From NCBI RefSeq assembly GCF_045679555.1, contig NC_092087.1, positions 87,458,861-87,522,860 of the forward strand: DNA of 64,000 nucleotides, read 5' to 3'. The translations under genes and the position numbers were made by a program. The notes beneath the pieces were generated by a model that saw only the letters and a list, made by a program, of their open reading frames with translations, was not told where the DNA came from and ran no database searches. This document shows positions 25,310-38,323 of the stretch, one piece after another. The first letter of the stretch is position 1. Each line of letters starts with the position of its first letter. This stretch comes from Salvelinus alpinus. Taxonomy: Eukaryota; Chordata; Actinopteri; Salmoniformes; Salmonidae.

Positions 25310-25879
25310 GGATTTTTCGAATGCATTCAGCTGACCAACTGATACAGTATCCCCCTTTCCTATGCTGGCTGGGCGGGCAGTTTGGGAACTGTTTGACAAA
25401 ATTTGACAATTGCCACCTTCTTCAGGCACCTACACTACTGCATATGGCCAATGGAAAGACAGCAGTTACACACAGTATGATGTTAATTGAGAAGCAGATG
25501 ATTAACTCGAACATAATAAGCCAGTTGGTCCCAGTCATAAGAAAACAAAAACACAACCATTAAGCATTTCCCAATCAAAATGTTACTTCCCCATTGCAAA
25601 AAACATTATATCAAATATCAAATTCCCAGTTCATGCTACAAAACCAACTTTAAAAAAAAAGGTTATATTTGCCTCAACGTTCCATGATGTAAACTAAGGC
25701 ATTGCTGGCAGAACAGATGGATGTAGTTCAATGCATGATTACTATAATTCACCAGTACGTTTCATGGTAGTCCAAAAAATATTGCTATCAGGTTGTAAAT
25801 CACAGCTGGCCTGGTACATTGTTTGCTGCCTCCATTTAGGATGCACTGTTTCAGTTTGAATATCAAACAATTCTGGACA

Positions 25880-26646
25880 TGTCACGTCCTGACCATAGAA
25901 AGCTTTTATGTTCTATGGTAGAGTAGGTCAGGGCGTGACTGGGGGGTTGTTCTAGTTTATATTTTCTATGTGGGGTTCTAGGTTTATTTTCTAGCTTGGT
26001 GATTTGTATGATTCCCAATTAGAGGCAGCTGGTTATTGTTGTCTCTAATTGGGGATAATACTTAAGTAGCATTTTTTCCACCTGTGGGTTACGGGATATT
26101 GTTTGTTTGGAGTTAGTGCATGTAGCATCTCGTTAGTCACGGTTCCTTGTTTCTTTATTTGTTTTGTTCTGTATTGTTTTGGTGAGTTTGTGTCACGTTC
26201 GTCGTATGGAGGAAGAGAGGAGGACCAAGGCGCAGCGTGATATGAATACATCTTCTATTTAATATAACGAAGAACAATTAACCAAACTTTACAAAACAAC
26301 AAAACGAACGTGACGCTATATAATAAACAGTGCAGACACATGCAACTAACACATAGACAATAACCCACAAACTAACCTGGCAAATGGCAACCTAAATATG
26401 ATCCCCAATCAGAGACAACGATCAACAGCTGCCTCTGATTGGGAACCAATCCAGGCCAGCATAGACCTACATAAACCCTAGAAAATACCAAAACACATAA
26501 ATCCCCCATGTCACACCCTGACCTAACCCAAAAAATAAAGAAAACAAAGATAACTAAGACCAGGGCTTGACAGTTTGATTTATTAAACATGTGGAACTCT
26601 ACGCACACTGCGTCTTGGTCCGACCATTATTACAACGAACGTGACA
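25880..26646 (-). mobile_element. Solo LTR interrupted by a second LTR
   Basis: Starts TGTCACGTCC and ends GAACGTGACA, with flanks GGACA and CGACA (4 of 5 bases alike). Removing 26,191-26,572 restores a normal-length LTR of this family. No internal retroviral coding region is present. In 24,300-25,040 and 25,310-25,879 I see no gene. Confidence 0.75.
26191..26572 (+). mobile_element. Solo LTR nested in another LTR
   Basis: 382 bp, TG...CA ends (TGTCACGTTCG ... GGCTTGACA), with a perfect 5-bp target duplication GTTTG at 26,186-26,190 and 26,573-26,577. It is opposite in orientation to its host LTR. Confidence 0.88.
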
Positions 26647-27068
26647 CGACAAAAACAGACAAGTCATGAAAGCTGGCAATACAATACAATCAAACTAGCA
26701 ATGGCAATGATCACAAGGCAGTCATAACGTAGCTAATAGGCTAGTGTATCTATTTATGTAGCAAGCTAAAAAAAAATGGAGCCTAATGTTAGCTAGCTAT
26801 CTAGCAGCAATGAGGATGTCATGTCATGCCATTGGAGTGGGTGGGTGACAGAATTTTTCCCCTCATAGTTATTCAGTGGCTATACACATCTAGATATGCA
26901 GGTGTCATTTGGTTAGCTAACAAGAACTTGAACAACTGTTAACCAGTTCACATATCTCTTGTGTTAGCCAGAGTGAATTTGCGGTTCTCTGATTTCAGAG
27001 AACTCTCGTCTGAGTGTGCTAGTCTCTACGGGATCGGTGTCCCTCCACCGGGGCAGTTGAGCTAACGT

Positions 27069-27447
27069 TGTCACAGTTTTCTTCCTGGGATGAAGGAGAG
27101 GACCAAAATGCAGCGCGGCTAGTGTTTAACATGTTTTAATAAAGAATATATTAGAACACTACAAACAAACAAAACAAGAAAATGTGAAAACCGAGACAGC
27201 CCTATCTGGTGCAGACAAAACACAGAGACAGGAAACAACCACCCACCAAATCCCAACACAAAACAAGCCTCCTATATATGATTCTCAATCAGGGACAACG
27301 ATTGACAGCTGCCTCTGATTGAGAACCATATTAGGCTGGACACAGAAACAGACAAACTAGACACACAACATAGAATTCCCACCCAGCTCACGTCCTGACC
27401 AACACTAAACAAGCAAAACACATAAGAACTCTGGTCAGGACGTTACA
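27069..27447 (+). mobile_element. Solo LTR, 379 bp
   Basis: Starts TGTCACAG and ends GACGTTACA, with a perfect 5-bp target duplication AACGT at 27,064-27,068 and 27,448-27,452. It carries the family's near-palindromic centre. A separate piece CTCTACGGGATCGGTGTCCC just left of it (about 27,025) resembles the end of the TTAA element family. Confidence 0.88.
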
Positions 27448-28181
27448 AACGTGCTCTAATGTGATTAGCATGACGTTGTAAGTAACAAGAATATTTCCAA
27501 GGACATAGACATGTCTTATTTGGGCAGAAAGCTTAAACTCTTGTTAATCTAACTGCACTGTCCAATTTAGAGTAGATATTACAATTAAAAAAAGACCATG
27601 CTACTGTTTGAGGAGAGTGCACAAAAATAAAAATGTATCACGCCAACTAGTTTGATACATTCACTTCTGGAGGTAAATAATGTACTTACATTCAGTAATC
27701 TTGCTCTGATTTGTCATCCTGATGGTCCCAGACATAAAATGTAGCATTGTTTTGTTTGATAAAATAAATGTTTGTATTCAAATGTAGGAACTGGGTTCTA
27801 AAGTTTGAACCCCTGCTGTTTCTTTATATTTTGCACTGTGGGTTCACCCTGGGCCTTTTTGTTTATGAAGATATATTTTGCACTGTGGGTTCACCCTGAG
27901 CCTTTTTGTTTATGAAGATATATTTTGAGCACAACAGCGTTTGGGTTTCGTCCCGCTTTGATCTATGGTGCTTAAATAAACTCAGGAATTCTAAACCGAC
28001 CCACTCCTCTCTACACCTGTGACAGTTAGATGTGGGCATGTCATTTTAGGCAAAAACATTTTAAAAAAGGGTCCATTCATTAAGAGGCTAGAGCGCAGAA
28101 AAACTGATGAATTTATGAATGCGCAACACCCGCTGAATATGACCAGTGTCAGTAAACATAGGCATAAAAAGTAATAATTAG

Positions 28182-29090
28182 TCAAGAATGCTCTAGATAA
28201 CACGTGAACAGGCTAACCAGCTCTACTACGGTGAGTAAAATGGTCAGAGTGAGGTGTTCTCTCATTTGTGAAACTAACTTCATCCATCCTAATGAAATAG
28301 TACATTGCCAAAAAATGTAAAGCTCCCACTTATTCCTTCTTTTAGTTCTCCATATTTCCCTTCTCAGGCTTTTGGACCTGAGAGGGTTGTATGGGTTGTG
28401 CCAATATTGCATGTAACTCCTTCACTGAGAAATCTTTCAGCCCCAGGAACCGCTCCGATGCAATCACTATGATTTCTATCTTCCTGACCTTCTCTCCACC
28501 TTGGCAGTGCCATTTATTACCATAGCTATAAAAGCCATAAAGCCACATAAACTCTTCACTTTTTCTTAATTCACCATACGATTCATCTGATGTGCATCAA
28601 TCACTTCAGGAAAAATGTTCATCTCTTCAACATCTACTTACCACGATACGCCAGATATAACCGCCTTGAGAGGTGCCCTGTTCCTAAGAGACACACACGA
28701 CACTTCAAACTTATCAAATCGGGTGAGACGCAACACACGTTTCTTCTGTTCCTCAGAAGTACAAAAAATCTAAACAAGCCCGCCTGTAGTGATCCTCACA
28801 GCCACTCTTCCCAGCACTCTCTCCACCAGTTTAGATATCTCAAATGGATTCCTCAAGATTGGTAATTCATTCAGCTGCTCCTCATTTACAAACCGTACTC
28901 CTACAAGATACGAAGTGACATTCTCTTCTCTGTACTCTACTTTGCTCCTTTTTCCTTTCTTTTGGACAATATTCCAATTCTCCTTGATTCTACCGCTATT
29001 AGATTCAGAATCCACTTCATCATCCGCTTCCGCCATCTTTTCCACGTCCAATTTCTCCAGCCACCTCCCCACGCTCGCACTCTTCCCCCT
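28182..29090 (-). pseudogene. Retrotransposon ORF1-like remnant
   Basis: Minus-strand frames at 28,770-29,072 (containing NWNIVQKKGKRS and a basic/acidic mix) and 28,342-28,548 look like parts of one Gag/ORF1-like protein broken by frameshifts. No reverse transcriptase is adjacent. Just upstream, 27,840-27,930 holds a tandem pair of GCACTGTGGGTTCACCCTG units. Family not certain. Confidence 0.4.
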
Positions 29091-30242
29091 AATAGAGTGA
29101 AATGGCAGATGCCTTTATCTACTGTAGCTTCTGACGGCCTAGCCAATGGCTGATTTAGCTAGCTAGATTTATCTCCCCAGAGACCAGCAAAGAACAATCC
29201 TGATTTGGATATCTTTTTCTCTTCATTGTTATCACTTTCCTTTCCAACACAAACTGAAAGGGGATTAATGCAGAACATCATTGAAAATAATAATATAAGT
29301 ATAATTGTATTATTATAATTCTTATTTAATAAATCCTTAGCCCTTCTCTCAAGGTGTAGAAGGCCCATTGTTCCCCACTATGTTGGGGTTAGTAATAATT
29401 TGTAGAGTAGCTCTTTTTACCCTCAGCTGCATTTTGTTCACTATTCTGAATGTCTAAAGAATCCATTTGTTGTTCTGAAAAATTAACACAGAAATGCTGG
29501 ACATTTTGAACTCTTATTATGGTGGTGATTTGACTAAATTATAATCATGGTCTTGAATTGGACTATCATTTTTCTGGTCTCAGTCTTGACTCAGTTTCGT
29601 ACTCCTTGTCCCCTCCCGGTCTTTACTCGGTCTCGCCACCCCTCCGGTTTTCGTCTTGACTCAGACTCGATTTGCTCCAGTCTTGGTCTTGAATTGGTCT
29701 CGCTTTAGGTGGTCTTGAATACAACACTGGATAACAGGGTACATTAGACTATACAATACATTAACATCAGCAGTCAATACTGCTAGCTAAGGTTACTACT
29801 CTAATGTAGAAAAGTGTGTGGTCATACGCACATCCTTAAAAACATAGGTGCTGGGCTAATAAAGAATACTAGTATGAAACAAGAAGGCCCGCAAACTGTT
29901 AAAGCTCCCAATTCACAGATTTATTGACAACGTTTCGATCCGAAAGGGATCTTCATCAGATCTACTGTAATGTACACAAGGGTCAACAGCATAACAGAAT
30001 ATGACAGTGGCATGTTGTATTATAATGGACATCAGTGTTTGTGTGATTAAATGTGACTTTGTCAAGTAGCCAGTGTTGTGTTTCACCATTCTATCTGATT
30101 AATTTCCAGTTTGTTATGTTGTTATTAGCCCAACATAATTGAGGATATTATTATTAGGTACCAGTACTGTTCAAAGGCATACAGTGTAACAGAATGTGAT
30201 ATTGGCATTATATTACCGCCCAAATTAATCAGGACAACATAG

Positions 30243-30665
30243 GACTGGAGGCTGCAGTAATGTTGAGATGCCAGTAGGGAGAGATCTAGTCTAGAACACT
30301 GGAACCTTCAGTACCACTTTGATACAGCTGATTAGGAGTGATGGGAATGGGTCACATTTTGTATCTTTAAAAAAATGTAGCCCACTCCTCAAATAAAGAA
30401 ATGCAACTATGCTGAATTTTGTCCATTTTCTATTTAGATACAGTAACATTGCTTTCAGGACATACTGTTCATGCATGTTAATGCCCTGACTAGGCTACTT
30501 TTAAAATGTGTCAACCACAGAACTCACACTTAGGCTACGCCTGCTTCCTCTAATACTTACAGTAGACTACTTCTTGTTTTCACACACTGACAGTAAGTTG
30601 ACTCACTGTACAAGACCTTCCCCTTAACTTCATGTCAGTACGCTTGACGATATCTTGAAATTTTG
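30243..30665 (+). promoter_or_regulatory. First-exon/promoter relic, copy 4 (donor degraded)
   Basis: Carries GGAGGCTGCAGTAATGTTGA, CTTCAGTACCACTTTGATAC and GTTGACTCACTGTACAAGAC. The donor position reads CATGTCAGTACGC instead of CTCTGTAAGTACT, so splicing there is lost. No receptor exons follow before the LINE at 31.3 kb. Confidence 0.45.
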
Positions 30666-30895
30666 TTTTTGGTTGTTCGTTTTTTTGTCTTAATCCTAAA
30701 TAATATACCTGAGCGTATGACTACTGTGTCCTCAGGCATTCTGTTTTATTTTGACCTGTGTTTTGGTTGTTACATAAGGGCCAGTGTTCATAAAATGTAT
30801 CTGAGCAGGAACACTGCTCTAGTATCAGGTCCACTGAGTCAAAAGAGTGTGTGCCCTCTGGCCTGGAAGGAAGTAAAAGTCATTCCACTTATAAC

Positions 30896-31200
30896 GTTGA
30901 CACAGGGAGTTAGGAAGCAGGTGCAGTTAGTGAGTTGAATAATAATGAACATAGAACAATACAAAACAAAACAAGATAAATGTCTGACAAGGATACATAA
31001 CCAATGCTACCTGATAACTGATAACAAAAGAGTGCTATATAAAGGGTAACTAATCAGGAAGTAGTCCATGTGTGACTGATGATGAGACGCAGGTGTGTGT
31101 AAAGATGGATTGCCAGTAGCGGTGGTTAATAGAGCGGCGACGTCAAGCGTCGGAGAGGGAGAGCGGGAGTAAACGTTACCCAAGAACACTAAAGCACCCT
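30896..31200 (-). repeat. LTR-like dispersed fragment
   Basis: Contains ACAGGGAGTTAGGAAGCAGG and CAGGTGTGTGTAAAGATG, resembling a salmonid gypsy-type LTR. No terminal repeats or coding sequence are visible. Low confidence in class. Confidence 0.3.
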
Positions 31201-32001
31201 TTACTGGCTCAAACAGCCGACCAATCAGCCTGTTACCAACCCATAGTAAACTTTTGGGTTTGACCAGATACAATGCTATTTTACAGTAAATAAATTAACA
31301 ACAGACTTTCAGCGTGCTTAAAGGGAAGGGCCTTCAACATGCACAGCACACACAGCAATTACTGATGATTGGCTGAAAGAAATTGATAATAAAAAGATTT
31401 TGGGAGCTGTTTTGATAGACTTCAGTACGGCTTTTGACATTATCGATCATAGTGTACTGCTGAAAAACATATGTGTTATGGCTTTACACCCCCGCTATAC
31501 TGTGGATTGAGAGTTACCTGTCTAACAGAACACAGAGGGTGTTCTGCCTCTCCAACATCATCCAGGTAGAATAAGGCATTCACCAGGGCAGCTGTCTAGG
31601 CCCCTTACTTTAAAAACAATATTTACTAATGACCTGACACTGGCTGTGAGAAAAGTCTGTGTATGCAGATGACTCAACACTATACACTTCAGCTACTGAA
31701 GTGAGTGAAATCACTGCAACACTTAACAAAGAGCTGCAGTCAGTTTCAGAATGGGTGGCAAGAAATACGTCTGTCCTAAATGGTTCAAAATCAAAAGCAT
31801 TGTATTTGGGAACAAACCATTCACTAAACCCTAAACCTCAAATAAATCTTGTAATTAATCAAGTAGAAATTGAGCAAGTTGAGTAGACTAAACTGCTTGA
31901 ACTTACACTGAATTGTAAACTGTTATGGTCAAAACATATTGATGAAATAGTAGTTAAGATGGGGAGAGGCCTGTCCATAATAAAGCCCTGCTCTGCCTTA
32001 A

Positions 32002-33094
32002 CCTCTCTGGGGCAGGTGGGACGCAAACGTCCCACCGGCCAATAGCCAGGGAAAATACAGCGCCCCATATTCAAATAACATGATATAAAAATCAAACTTT
32101 CATTAAATCACACATGTAAGATATCAGATTAAAGCTACACTAGTTGTGAATCCAGCCAACATGTCAGATTTCAAAAAGGCTTTTCGGCGAAAGCATAGGA
32201 TGCTATTATCTGATGACAACACAACAGTAAACAAACAGAGTAGCATATTTCAACACTGCAAGCACGACACAAAACGCAGAAATAAAATATAATTCATGCC
32301 TTACCTTTGACGAAATTCTTTTGTTGGCACTCCAATATGTCCCATAAACATCACAAATGGTCCTTTTGTTCGATTAATTCCGTCGATATATATCCAAAAT
32401 GTCAATTTATTTAGGCCGTTTCATCAAGAAAAAAACAGCTTCCAACTATCGCCACTTCTCTACAAAATATATCAAAAGTTACATGTAAACTTTACCAAAA
32501 CATTTCAAACTAATTTTGTAATACAACGTTAGGTATTTTTAAACGTTAATTTCTTATGGCTGCAAGCCCGATATTGGTACAAATATGACAACAGCCAGTC
32601 CAAGTGCAGGGCGCCAAATTCAAAAACCAGAAATCTCATAATTAAAATTCCTCAAACATACATGTGTTTTATATCATTTCATAGGTAATCTTGTTGTTAA
32701 TCCCACCAAACTGTCCGATTTCAAATAGGCTTTTCAGCGAAAGCACTACAAACGATTATGTTAGGTCACCACAAAACTAAACATAATCATAGGCATTTTT
32801 CCCAGCTAATGATAGCTTCACAAAAACCAGAATAGAGATGAAACGAATCACTAACCTTCGATTATTTTCATCAGATGACACTCATAGGACTTCATGTTAC
32901 ACAATAGATGCGTGTTTTGTTTGATTCAATTCATATTTATATCAAAAAATCTGAGTTTACATTGAGGCGACTATATTCACTAGTGGCAAAAACATCAAGT
33001 GACTTTGCATAGCCCATCGTTTCAACATGAATACTCGTCATAAATATAGATGATAATACAAGTTATACACATTGAATTACAGATATACCTCTCC
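32002..33094 (-). mobile_element. TTAA-flanked element, short derivative, minus orientation (copy 3)
   Basis: TTAA at 31,998-32,001 and 33,095-33,098. Excising one TTAA and the insert restores the LINE sequence across CTGCCTTAACAACAATATC. The left end (CCTCTCTGGGGCAGGTGGGA) is the family's 3' end in reverse. The right end corresponds to an internal point of the longer copies near GCATTAAGAAC, so this copy spans only the 3' part. Confidence 0.75.
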
Positions 33095-34010
33095 TTAACA
33101 ACAATATCAACAAGGCAGGTCTTACAGGCCCTAGTTTTGTTTTAACTGGACTACTGCCCAGTTGTGTGGTCGGTTGCCACAAAGAGGGACCTAGGAAAAT
33201 TACAACTGGCCCAGAACAAGGCAGCACAGCAGGCCCTTAAATGTACACGTAGAGCTAACATTAATAATATGCATGTCAGTCTCTCATGGCTCAAAGTAGA
33301 GGAGAGATTGACTTTATCACTACTTTTTTTCTAAAAAGTATTAACATGTTGAATTCACCGAGCTGTCTGTTTAAACTACTAGCACACAGCTCGGACACCC
33401 ATGCATACCCCACAAGAGATGCCACCAGAGGTTTCTTCACAGTTCAGAAAATACTATGGGAGGTGCACAGTACTACATAGAGCCATGGTTACATGGAACT
33501 CTATTCCACATCAAGTAACTCACACAAGCAGTAAAATCAGATTTGAAAAACAAATAAAATACACCTCATGGAACAGTTGTCAGGACCCGGTGCGAGAAAC
33601 AGTCACTAATAATTGGCAGAACCCAGAAGATGAGGCAGACACAGCAGTACTAGAGATGGTGGTTTAATAAAAAATAGATATCTTCCAAAATACAAAAGAA
33701 AATCCACAAAGTGGTAAAAACAGCAAGGGAAAAAACAAACCTCAAAAGATCAATCCAAAAATACACGAGAACAAAACCAGAGAACCTCTGGAAAATTCAA
33801 CAAGAGAAAAATGTTCACAAAGGCTGGGGCTGGGTGCTAACATACAAACACTGAGCAAGGAACTGAGGAACACACAGGGTTAAATACTAACAAGGGAATG
33901 ACTTACAGGTGCAAACAATAATTAGGGCAAGAAAAAACAAAAGGTACAAAAAAGGTGCAAGGGGGACATCTAGTGAACAAAACCTGAACAGTCCTGGCCA
34001 AAACCTGACA

Positions 34011-34022
34011 GAATCCCCCCCC
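34011..34022 (-). other. Polypurine tract of the gypsy element
   Basis: On the minus strand AGGGGGGGGATTC directly abuts the 3' LTR (33,578-34,010), where plus-strand synthesis would be primed. It partly overlaps the gag-pol stop. Confidence 0.75.
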
Positions 34023-37000
34023 TAGGAACGGCTCCTGACGTTCCTACCAGCCTTCTCAGGGTGGAGGACCCTGAACTGACGAATGAGGTCAGGGTCCAGT
34101 ATGTCCTTGGCAGGAACCCAGGAGCGCTCCTCGGGACCGTAGCCTTCCCAGTCCACCAGATACTGCCAGGACCGCTGCACCCGGCGGGAATCCAGTATCC
34201 GATGGACGGTATAAGCCGACTGGCCTCCGATGATACGGGGCGGAGGGGGAGGTCTGCCTGCCGGGATAAGGGGAGAAAAAACAACAGGTTTTAATAAAGA
34301 AATGTGAAACGTGGGATTAATTTTAAGGGATCTGGGTAAGTGCAGGCGAAAAGTAACGGGGTTCACTTTTCTGGCAACCTTAAAGGGACCGATGAATTTC
34401 TGGGACAGTTTGCGAGACTCCACCCGTAGCGGTAAATTCTTGGTTGAGAGCCATACTCTCTGGCCGAGGCGCAGGGTAGGCCCGGGACGGCGACGTCTGT
34501 TGGCTTGTTGTTGGTACCTCTGTGAGGAACGCAGAAGATTAAGACGGGCCTTCTTCCACGTAAGCCGACAGCGTCTGATGAACCTCGAGGCTGAAGGCAC
34601 ACTGACTTCTGCCTCCTGGTTCGGGAACAATGGAGGAGCATAGCCAAACTGACACTCGTGCGGGGACATACCAGTGGAGGAGGAGCACAAGGTGTTGTGC
34701 GCGTACTCGGCCCAAACCATGAAGGACGACCATGTGGACGGGTTGTTGGAGACCATACATCTGAGGGTGGTTTCCAGCTCTTGATTCATCCTCTCGGTTT
34801 GGCCATTGGACTCCGGATGGTACCCTGAAGATAGACTGGCAGTGGCCCCTATGAGTTGGCAGAAGGCCTTCCAAAACCTTGAGGCGAACTGGGGACCTCT
34901 GTCGGAAACCATATCTTGCGGAATGCCGAAGACTCGGAACACATGGTTAATCACCAACTCAGCCGTTTCCTTGGCAGAAGGTAACTTAGTCAAGGGAACG
35001 AACCTGGCCGCCTTAGAAAACCTGTCGATGATGACTAGGATAGTTGTATTACCATGGGACGGAGGAAGGCCAGTAATAAAGTCCAATGAGATATGGGACC
35101 AGGGTCGGTGGGGAATAGATAGAGGGTGAAGGAGTCCTTGAGGGCGGAGGTGAGAAGATTTACCCTGGCAGCACACGGAACAGGCCTTGACGAAAGTGGC
35201 AACGTCTTCTTTTATGGTGGGCCACCAGAACTTACGCTGGATGAACTCCAAGGTGCGACCTACGCCCGGGTGACAGGTGAGGCGAGAGGAGTGCCCCCAC
35301 AGAAGGACTTGGGACCTTGCTGCCTTGGGAACAAACAACCGATTGGCAGGACCTCCTCCAGGGCCCGGTTCGATGGCTTGGGCTTGTTTCACGGTATCCT
35401 CCACTTGCCACGAGATCGGAGCCACGATCTTAGCGGCCGGAAGGACAGTCATGTCAGTATCTTCTCGAATGGCAGGAGAGTAGATTCGTGACAAGGCGTC
35501 CGGTTTGAGATTCTTCGACCCGGGTCTATAGGTGAGGATAAACTGAAATCGGCTGAAGAAAAGAGACCATCGAGCTTGTCTGGAGTTCAACCGCTTCGCC
35601 TGCTGGATATACTCCAGATTTTTGTGGTCCGTAAGCACTTGAAACGGTTGAGAAGCCCCCTCGAGCCAGTGTCTCCATTCCTTCAATGCCATCTTAACCG
35701 CTAGGAGTTCACGATCCCCCACATCGTAATTCCTCTCGGCCGGGGTAAGCCGGTGAGAGAAGAAGGCGCAAGGATGAAGCTTCTTGTCTTCACCCCTCTG
35801 AGACAGGACAGCTCCAACCCCAACCTCTGATGCGTCTACCTCCACCACAAAAGGTTCATCCGCCGTTGGTAGTGTCAGAATGGGAGCAGAGAGGATGCGC
35901 TGCTTGAGTCCTTGGAAGGCCGTCTCAGCTTCTCTTCCCCACAGAAACCTTGTGTTGCCACCCTTGGTTACAGCTGAGAGAGGGGCTGCCACCGAGCTGA
36001 AGTTCTTGATGAACTTGCGGTAAAAGTTAGTGAAGCCCAGGAAACGCTGAACTTCCTTAACGGACTTGGGGGTGGGCCAATCCGCTACCGCCCCTACCTT
36101 CGTGGGGTCCATCTGGACTCGACCGGGTTCCACTACAAATCCCAGGAATTGTACTCGGGAGGAATGGAATTCACATTTTTCCGGCTTAACGTACAAATGG
36201 CTGTCAAGGAGGCGTTTGAGTACTTGTCTGACATGCTTAGTGTGTTCTTGAAGGGAGCTCGAAAAGATGAGGATGTCATCCAAGTAAACAAACACGAAGA
36301 TGTTAAGCATATCCCTAAGCACATCGTTTATGAGCGCTTGGAACACAGCTGGAGCGTTGGTCAGGCCGAAGGGCATCACCAAGTATTCGTAGTGACCAGT
36401 AGGCGTGTTGAAAGCGGTCTTCCACTCGTCACCGGGTTTGATCCGCACAAGATGGTATGCGTTCCGCAGGTCAAGCTTAGTGAAGACCACTGCTTCCTGG
36501 AGCAGCTCAAAGGCTGTGGCCATAAGGGGTAGCGGGTAGCGGTTACGGACGGTTATGGCATTAAGTCCCCGGTAGTCGATGCAAGGACGTAATCCCCCGT
36601 CTTTTTTGGCCACAAAGAAAAACCCTGCTCCCGCCGGCGAGGTGGATGGACGCATGAGGCCTGCTGCCAGAGAGTCCTTGATGTAGGTATCCATAGCAGC
36701 TCGTTCGGGAGGAGATAGGGAAAAGATCCGACCCCTGGGGGGGCATGTGCCCGGAAACAGGTCGATGGGGCAATCGTAAGGTCTATGGGGTGGTAGTTTG
36801 GTGGCCCTCTGTTTGCTAAATACCGGTTTGAGGTCATGGTAACACTCGGGAACTCGGGACAGGTCGATGGATTCTAGAGACTCGGGAGGGGAACTCGGGG
36901 AACTTGGGAAGATACAAGTGGCTTGGCACGTAGGACCCCACTGCTTGATAGTGCCCACAGACCAGTCGATGTGAGGGTTATGGCTGTGAAGCCAGGGGTA

Positions 37001-38305
37001 TCCAAGGACGAGAGGGAACTCGGAACACGAGGTCAGATGAAAGTTCATCACTTCCTGGTGTTGGGAAACTGAAAGTCGCAAGGGGGTAGTGACACGAGTG
37101 ACAAGTCCAGATCCCAAAGGGCTTCCATCCAACGTAGTAACCCTTATGGGATCACTTAGAGGTTCAGAGGGAACACCATTTTCCTTCGCCCAGACACCTA
37201 CCATGAAGTTACCTGCGGCTCCAGAGTCTACCAAGGCTTGAAGGGGAAGCTCGTGGTTGTCCCAGGAAAGGGTAACTGGAATGAGCAGGCGGGAGTTGGA
37301 TGGATGGGAGGAGGTTATGTTTCCCGTTACAGTCCTCCCAGGCCTGCACGGGAGAGTGCGTTTTCCCTGGAGCCCGTGACACGTGGAGAGGAAATGGCCC
37401 GGTTTGCCGCAATATAGACAGCATCGCTCCCTCATCCGGCGGTCTCTCTCAGCCTGGGAGATGCGTCCAACCTGCATGGGTTCCGGTGGAGTCAGCGAGG
37501 ATAAAGGTGGAGACTCGGAGCTGGGACCGATAGGAGCTAGGGTGAGAGATCTACGGTTGAGCTCTCTCTCTCTCAGACGCAGGTCTATGCGTGAAGCCAA
37601 CTTGATCAGGGACTCGAGGTTGTCTGGTGGTTCCCGAGTGGCCAGTTCATCTTGGATGGTGTCGGAAAGACCCTTCAAAAAGCACACTGTGAGCGCCTCG
37701 TCGTTCCAGCCACTCGCTGCTGCCACCGTGTGGAACTGGATGGCATAGTCCGTCACGCTGCGCCGACCTTGGCGGAGAGTCAGGAGCTGTTTGGCTGAGT
37801 CAGGACCGCTGGTAGGACCTTGAAACACTCGCTTGAATTCTTCAGCAAAGGTAGAGTAGCTGGCACAGCAGGGACTTTGGGCATCCCACACAGCAGTAGC
37901 CCAGGCTAGGGCTTTTTCCGACAGCAGGGTGATGATATATGCTATCTTGGACCGGTCGGTGGGAAACGACGAGGGTTGCAGCTCGAAGGAGAGAGAACAT
38001 TGGGTGAAAAACCCCTTACAAACCCTCGGATCACCTGAGAACCGTTGGGGAGGCGGCAGACGAGGTTCAGCCAGGGGGTTAACTGCCACGGGCACTTGAA
38101 TCTGATGAACTGGAGCAGAAGCGGTTGCAGGAGAAAGTTGATCAGAAATCTGCTTTATGGAAGTCATCATCTCCGACAGAAGTTGAGAATGTCCAGCCAG
38201 TAAGGCCTCTTGCTGAACCAGAGCAGCTTCGTGACGTTGGACAGTCCCCTCGTGGTGGGACAGCATGGGAAAAAAGTCCTGGGTACTGGCTGCCTCTGGG
38301 TTCAT
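34022..38305 (-). CDS. Gag-Pol polyprotein of Ty3/gypsy chromodomain retrotransposon
   Basis: A single 1427-residue frame on the minus strand. Start is the first ATG, 20 bp inside the 5' LTR boundary; the stop lies in the polypurine tract. Domains in order: retrotransposon Gag; CCHC zinc knuckle ([14 protein letters not shown], about residue 295); aspartic protease ([10 protein letters not shown], about 360); reverse transcriptase with YLDD (about 675); RNase H (VDASEVGVG, about 825); integrase zinc-binding HHCC; integrase DDE core ([21 protein letters not shown]); C-terminal chromodomain ([13 protein letters not shown]). The chromodomain, which can bind modified histone tails and steer integration, places it among chromoviruses. 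Gag and Pol are fused without a frameshift, as in Tf1/sushi elements. No stop or frameshift breaks it, unlike every other transposon frame in the window. Activity is not shown. Confidence 0.95.
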   Translation of the reverse strand: MNPEAASTQDFFPMLSHHEGTVQRHEAALVQQEALLAGHSQLLSEMMTSIKQISDQLSPATASAPVHQIQVPVAVNPLAEPRLPPPQRFSGDPRVCKGFFTQCSLSFELQPSSFPTDRSKIAYIITLLSEKALAWATAVWDAQSPCCASYSTFAEEFKRVFQGPTSGPDSAKQLLTLRQGRRSVTDYAIQFHTVAAASGWNDEALTVCFLKGLSDTIQDELATREPPDNLESLIKLASRIDLRLRERELNRRSLTLAPIGPSSESPPLSSLTPPEPMQVGRISQAERDRRMRERCCLYCGKPGHFLSTCHGLQGKRTLPCRPGRTVTGNITSSHPSNSRLLIPVTLSWDNHELPLQALVDSGAAGNFMVGVWAKENGVPSEPLSDPIRVTTLDGSPLGSGLVTRVTTPLRLSVSQHQEVMNFHLTSCSEFPLVLGYPWLHSHNPHIDWSVGTIKQWGPTCQATCIFPSSPSSPPESLESIDLSRVPECYHDLKPVFSKQRATKLPPHRPYDCPIDLFPGTCPPRGRIFSLSPPERAAMDTYIKDSLAAGLMRPSTSPAGAGFFFVAKKDGGLRPCIDYRGLNAITVRNRYPLPLMATAFELLQEAVVFTKLDLRNAYHLVRIKPGDEWKTAFNTPTGHYEYLVMPFGLTNAPAVFQALINDVLRDMLNIFVFVYLDDILIFSSSLQEHTKHVRQVLKRLLDSHLYVKPEKCEFHSSRVQFLGFVVEPGRVQMDPTKVGAVADWPTPKSVKEVQRFLGFTNFYRKFIKNFSSVAAPLSAVTKGGNTRFLWGREAETAFQGLKQRILSAPILTLPTADEPFVVEVDASEVGVGAVLSQRGEDKKLHPCAFFSHRLTPAERNYDVGDRELLAVKMALKEWRHWLEGASQPFQVLTDHKNLEYIQQAKRLNSRQARWSLFFSRFQFILTYRPGSKNLKPDALSRIYSPAIREDTDMTVLPAAKIVAPISWQVEDTVKQAQAIEPGPGGGPANRLFVPKAARSQVLLWGHSSRLTCHPGVGRTLEFIQRKFWWPTIKEDVATFVKACSVCCQGKSSHLRPQGLLHPLSIPHRPWSHISLDFITGLPPSHGNTTILVIIDRFSKAARFVPLTKLPSAKETAELVINHVFRVFGIPQDMVSDRGPQFASRFWKAFCQLIGATASLSSGYHPESNGQTERMNQELETTLRCMVSNNPSTWSSFMVWAEYAHNTLCSSSTGMSPHECQFGYAPPLFPNQEAEVSVPSASRFIRRCRLTWKKARLNLLRSSQRYQQQANRRRRPGPTLRLGQRVWLSTKNLPLRVESRKLSQKFIGPFKVARKVNPVTFRLHLPRSLKINPTFHISLLKPVVFSPLIPAGRPPPPPRIIGGQSAYTVHRILDSRRVQRSWQYLVDWEGYGPEERSWVPAKDILDPDLIRQFRVLHPEKAGRNVRSRS

Positions 38306-38312
38306 ATTAAGG

Positions 38313-38323
38313 GCTCAGTGTTT
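38313..38323 (-). other. Primer-binding site with self-priming complement
   Basis: One base inside the 5' LTR, the minus strand reads AAACACTGAGC. It does not begin with the TGG needed to pair with a tRNA CCA end. It is exactly complementary, over 11 bases, to GCTCAGTGTTT at 38,593-38,603 of the minus-strand LTR. Confidence 0.7.

Larger units (their letters stand above)
23315..29729. mobile_element. Large (6.4-kb) hAT-like element inserted in the 28-bp minisatellite
   Basis: Terminal inverted repeats CAGTGTTGTA and TACAACACTG. The flanking octamers TATAATAG (23,307-23,314) and GATAACAG (29,730-29,737) match at 6 of 8 positions and are both minisatellite sequence in the same orientation, as expected for an old 8-bp target duplication. 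The interior is AT-rich and non-coding except for nested retroelements. No hAT transposase is recognised, so it is non-autonomous. Classification is inferred from the ends. Confidence 0.5.

Noticed and set aside
34061-38310. Plus-strand frames of 60-134 codons opposite gag-pol
   Set aside because: Antisense shadows of a conserved 1427-residue frame; no independent features.
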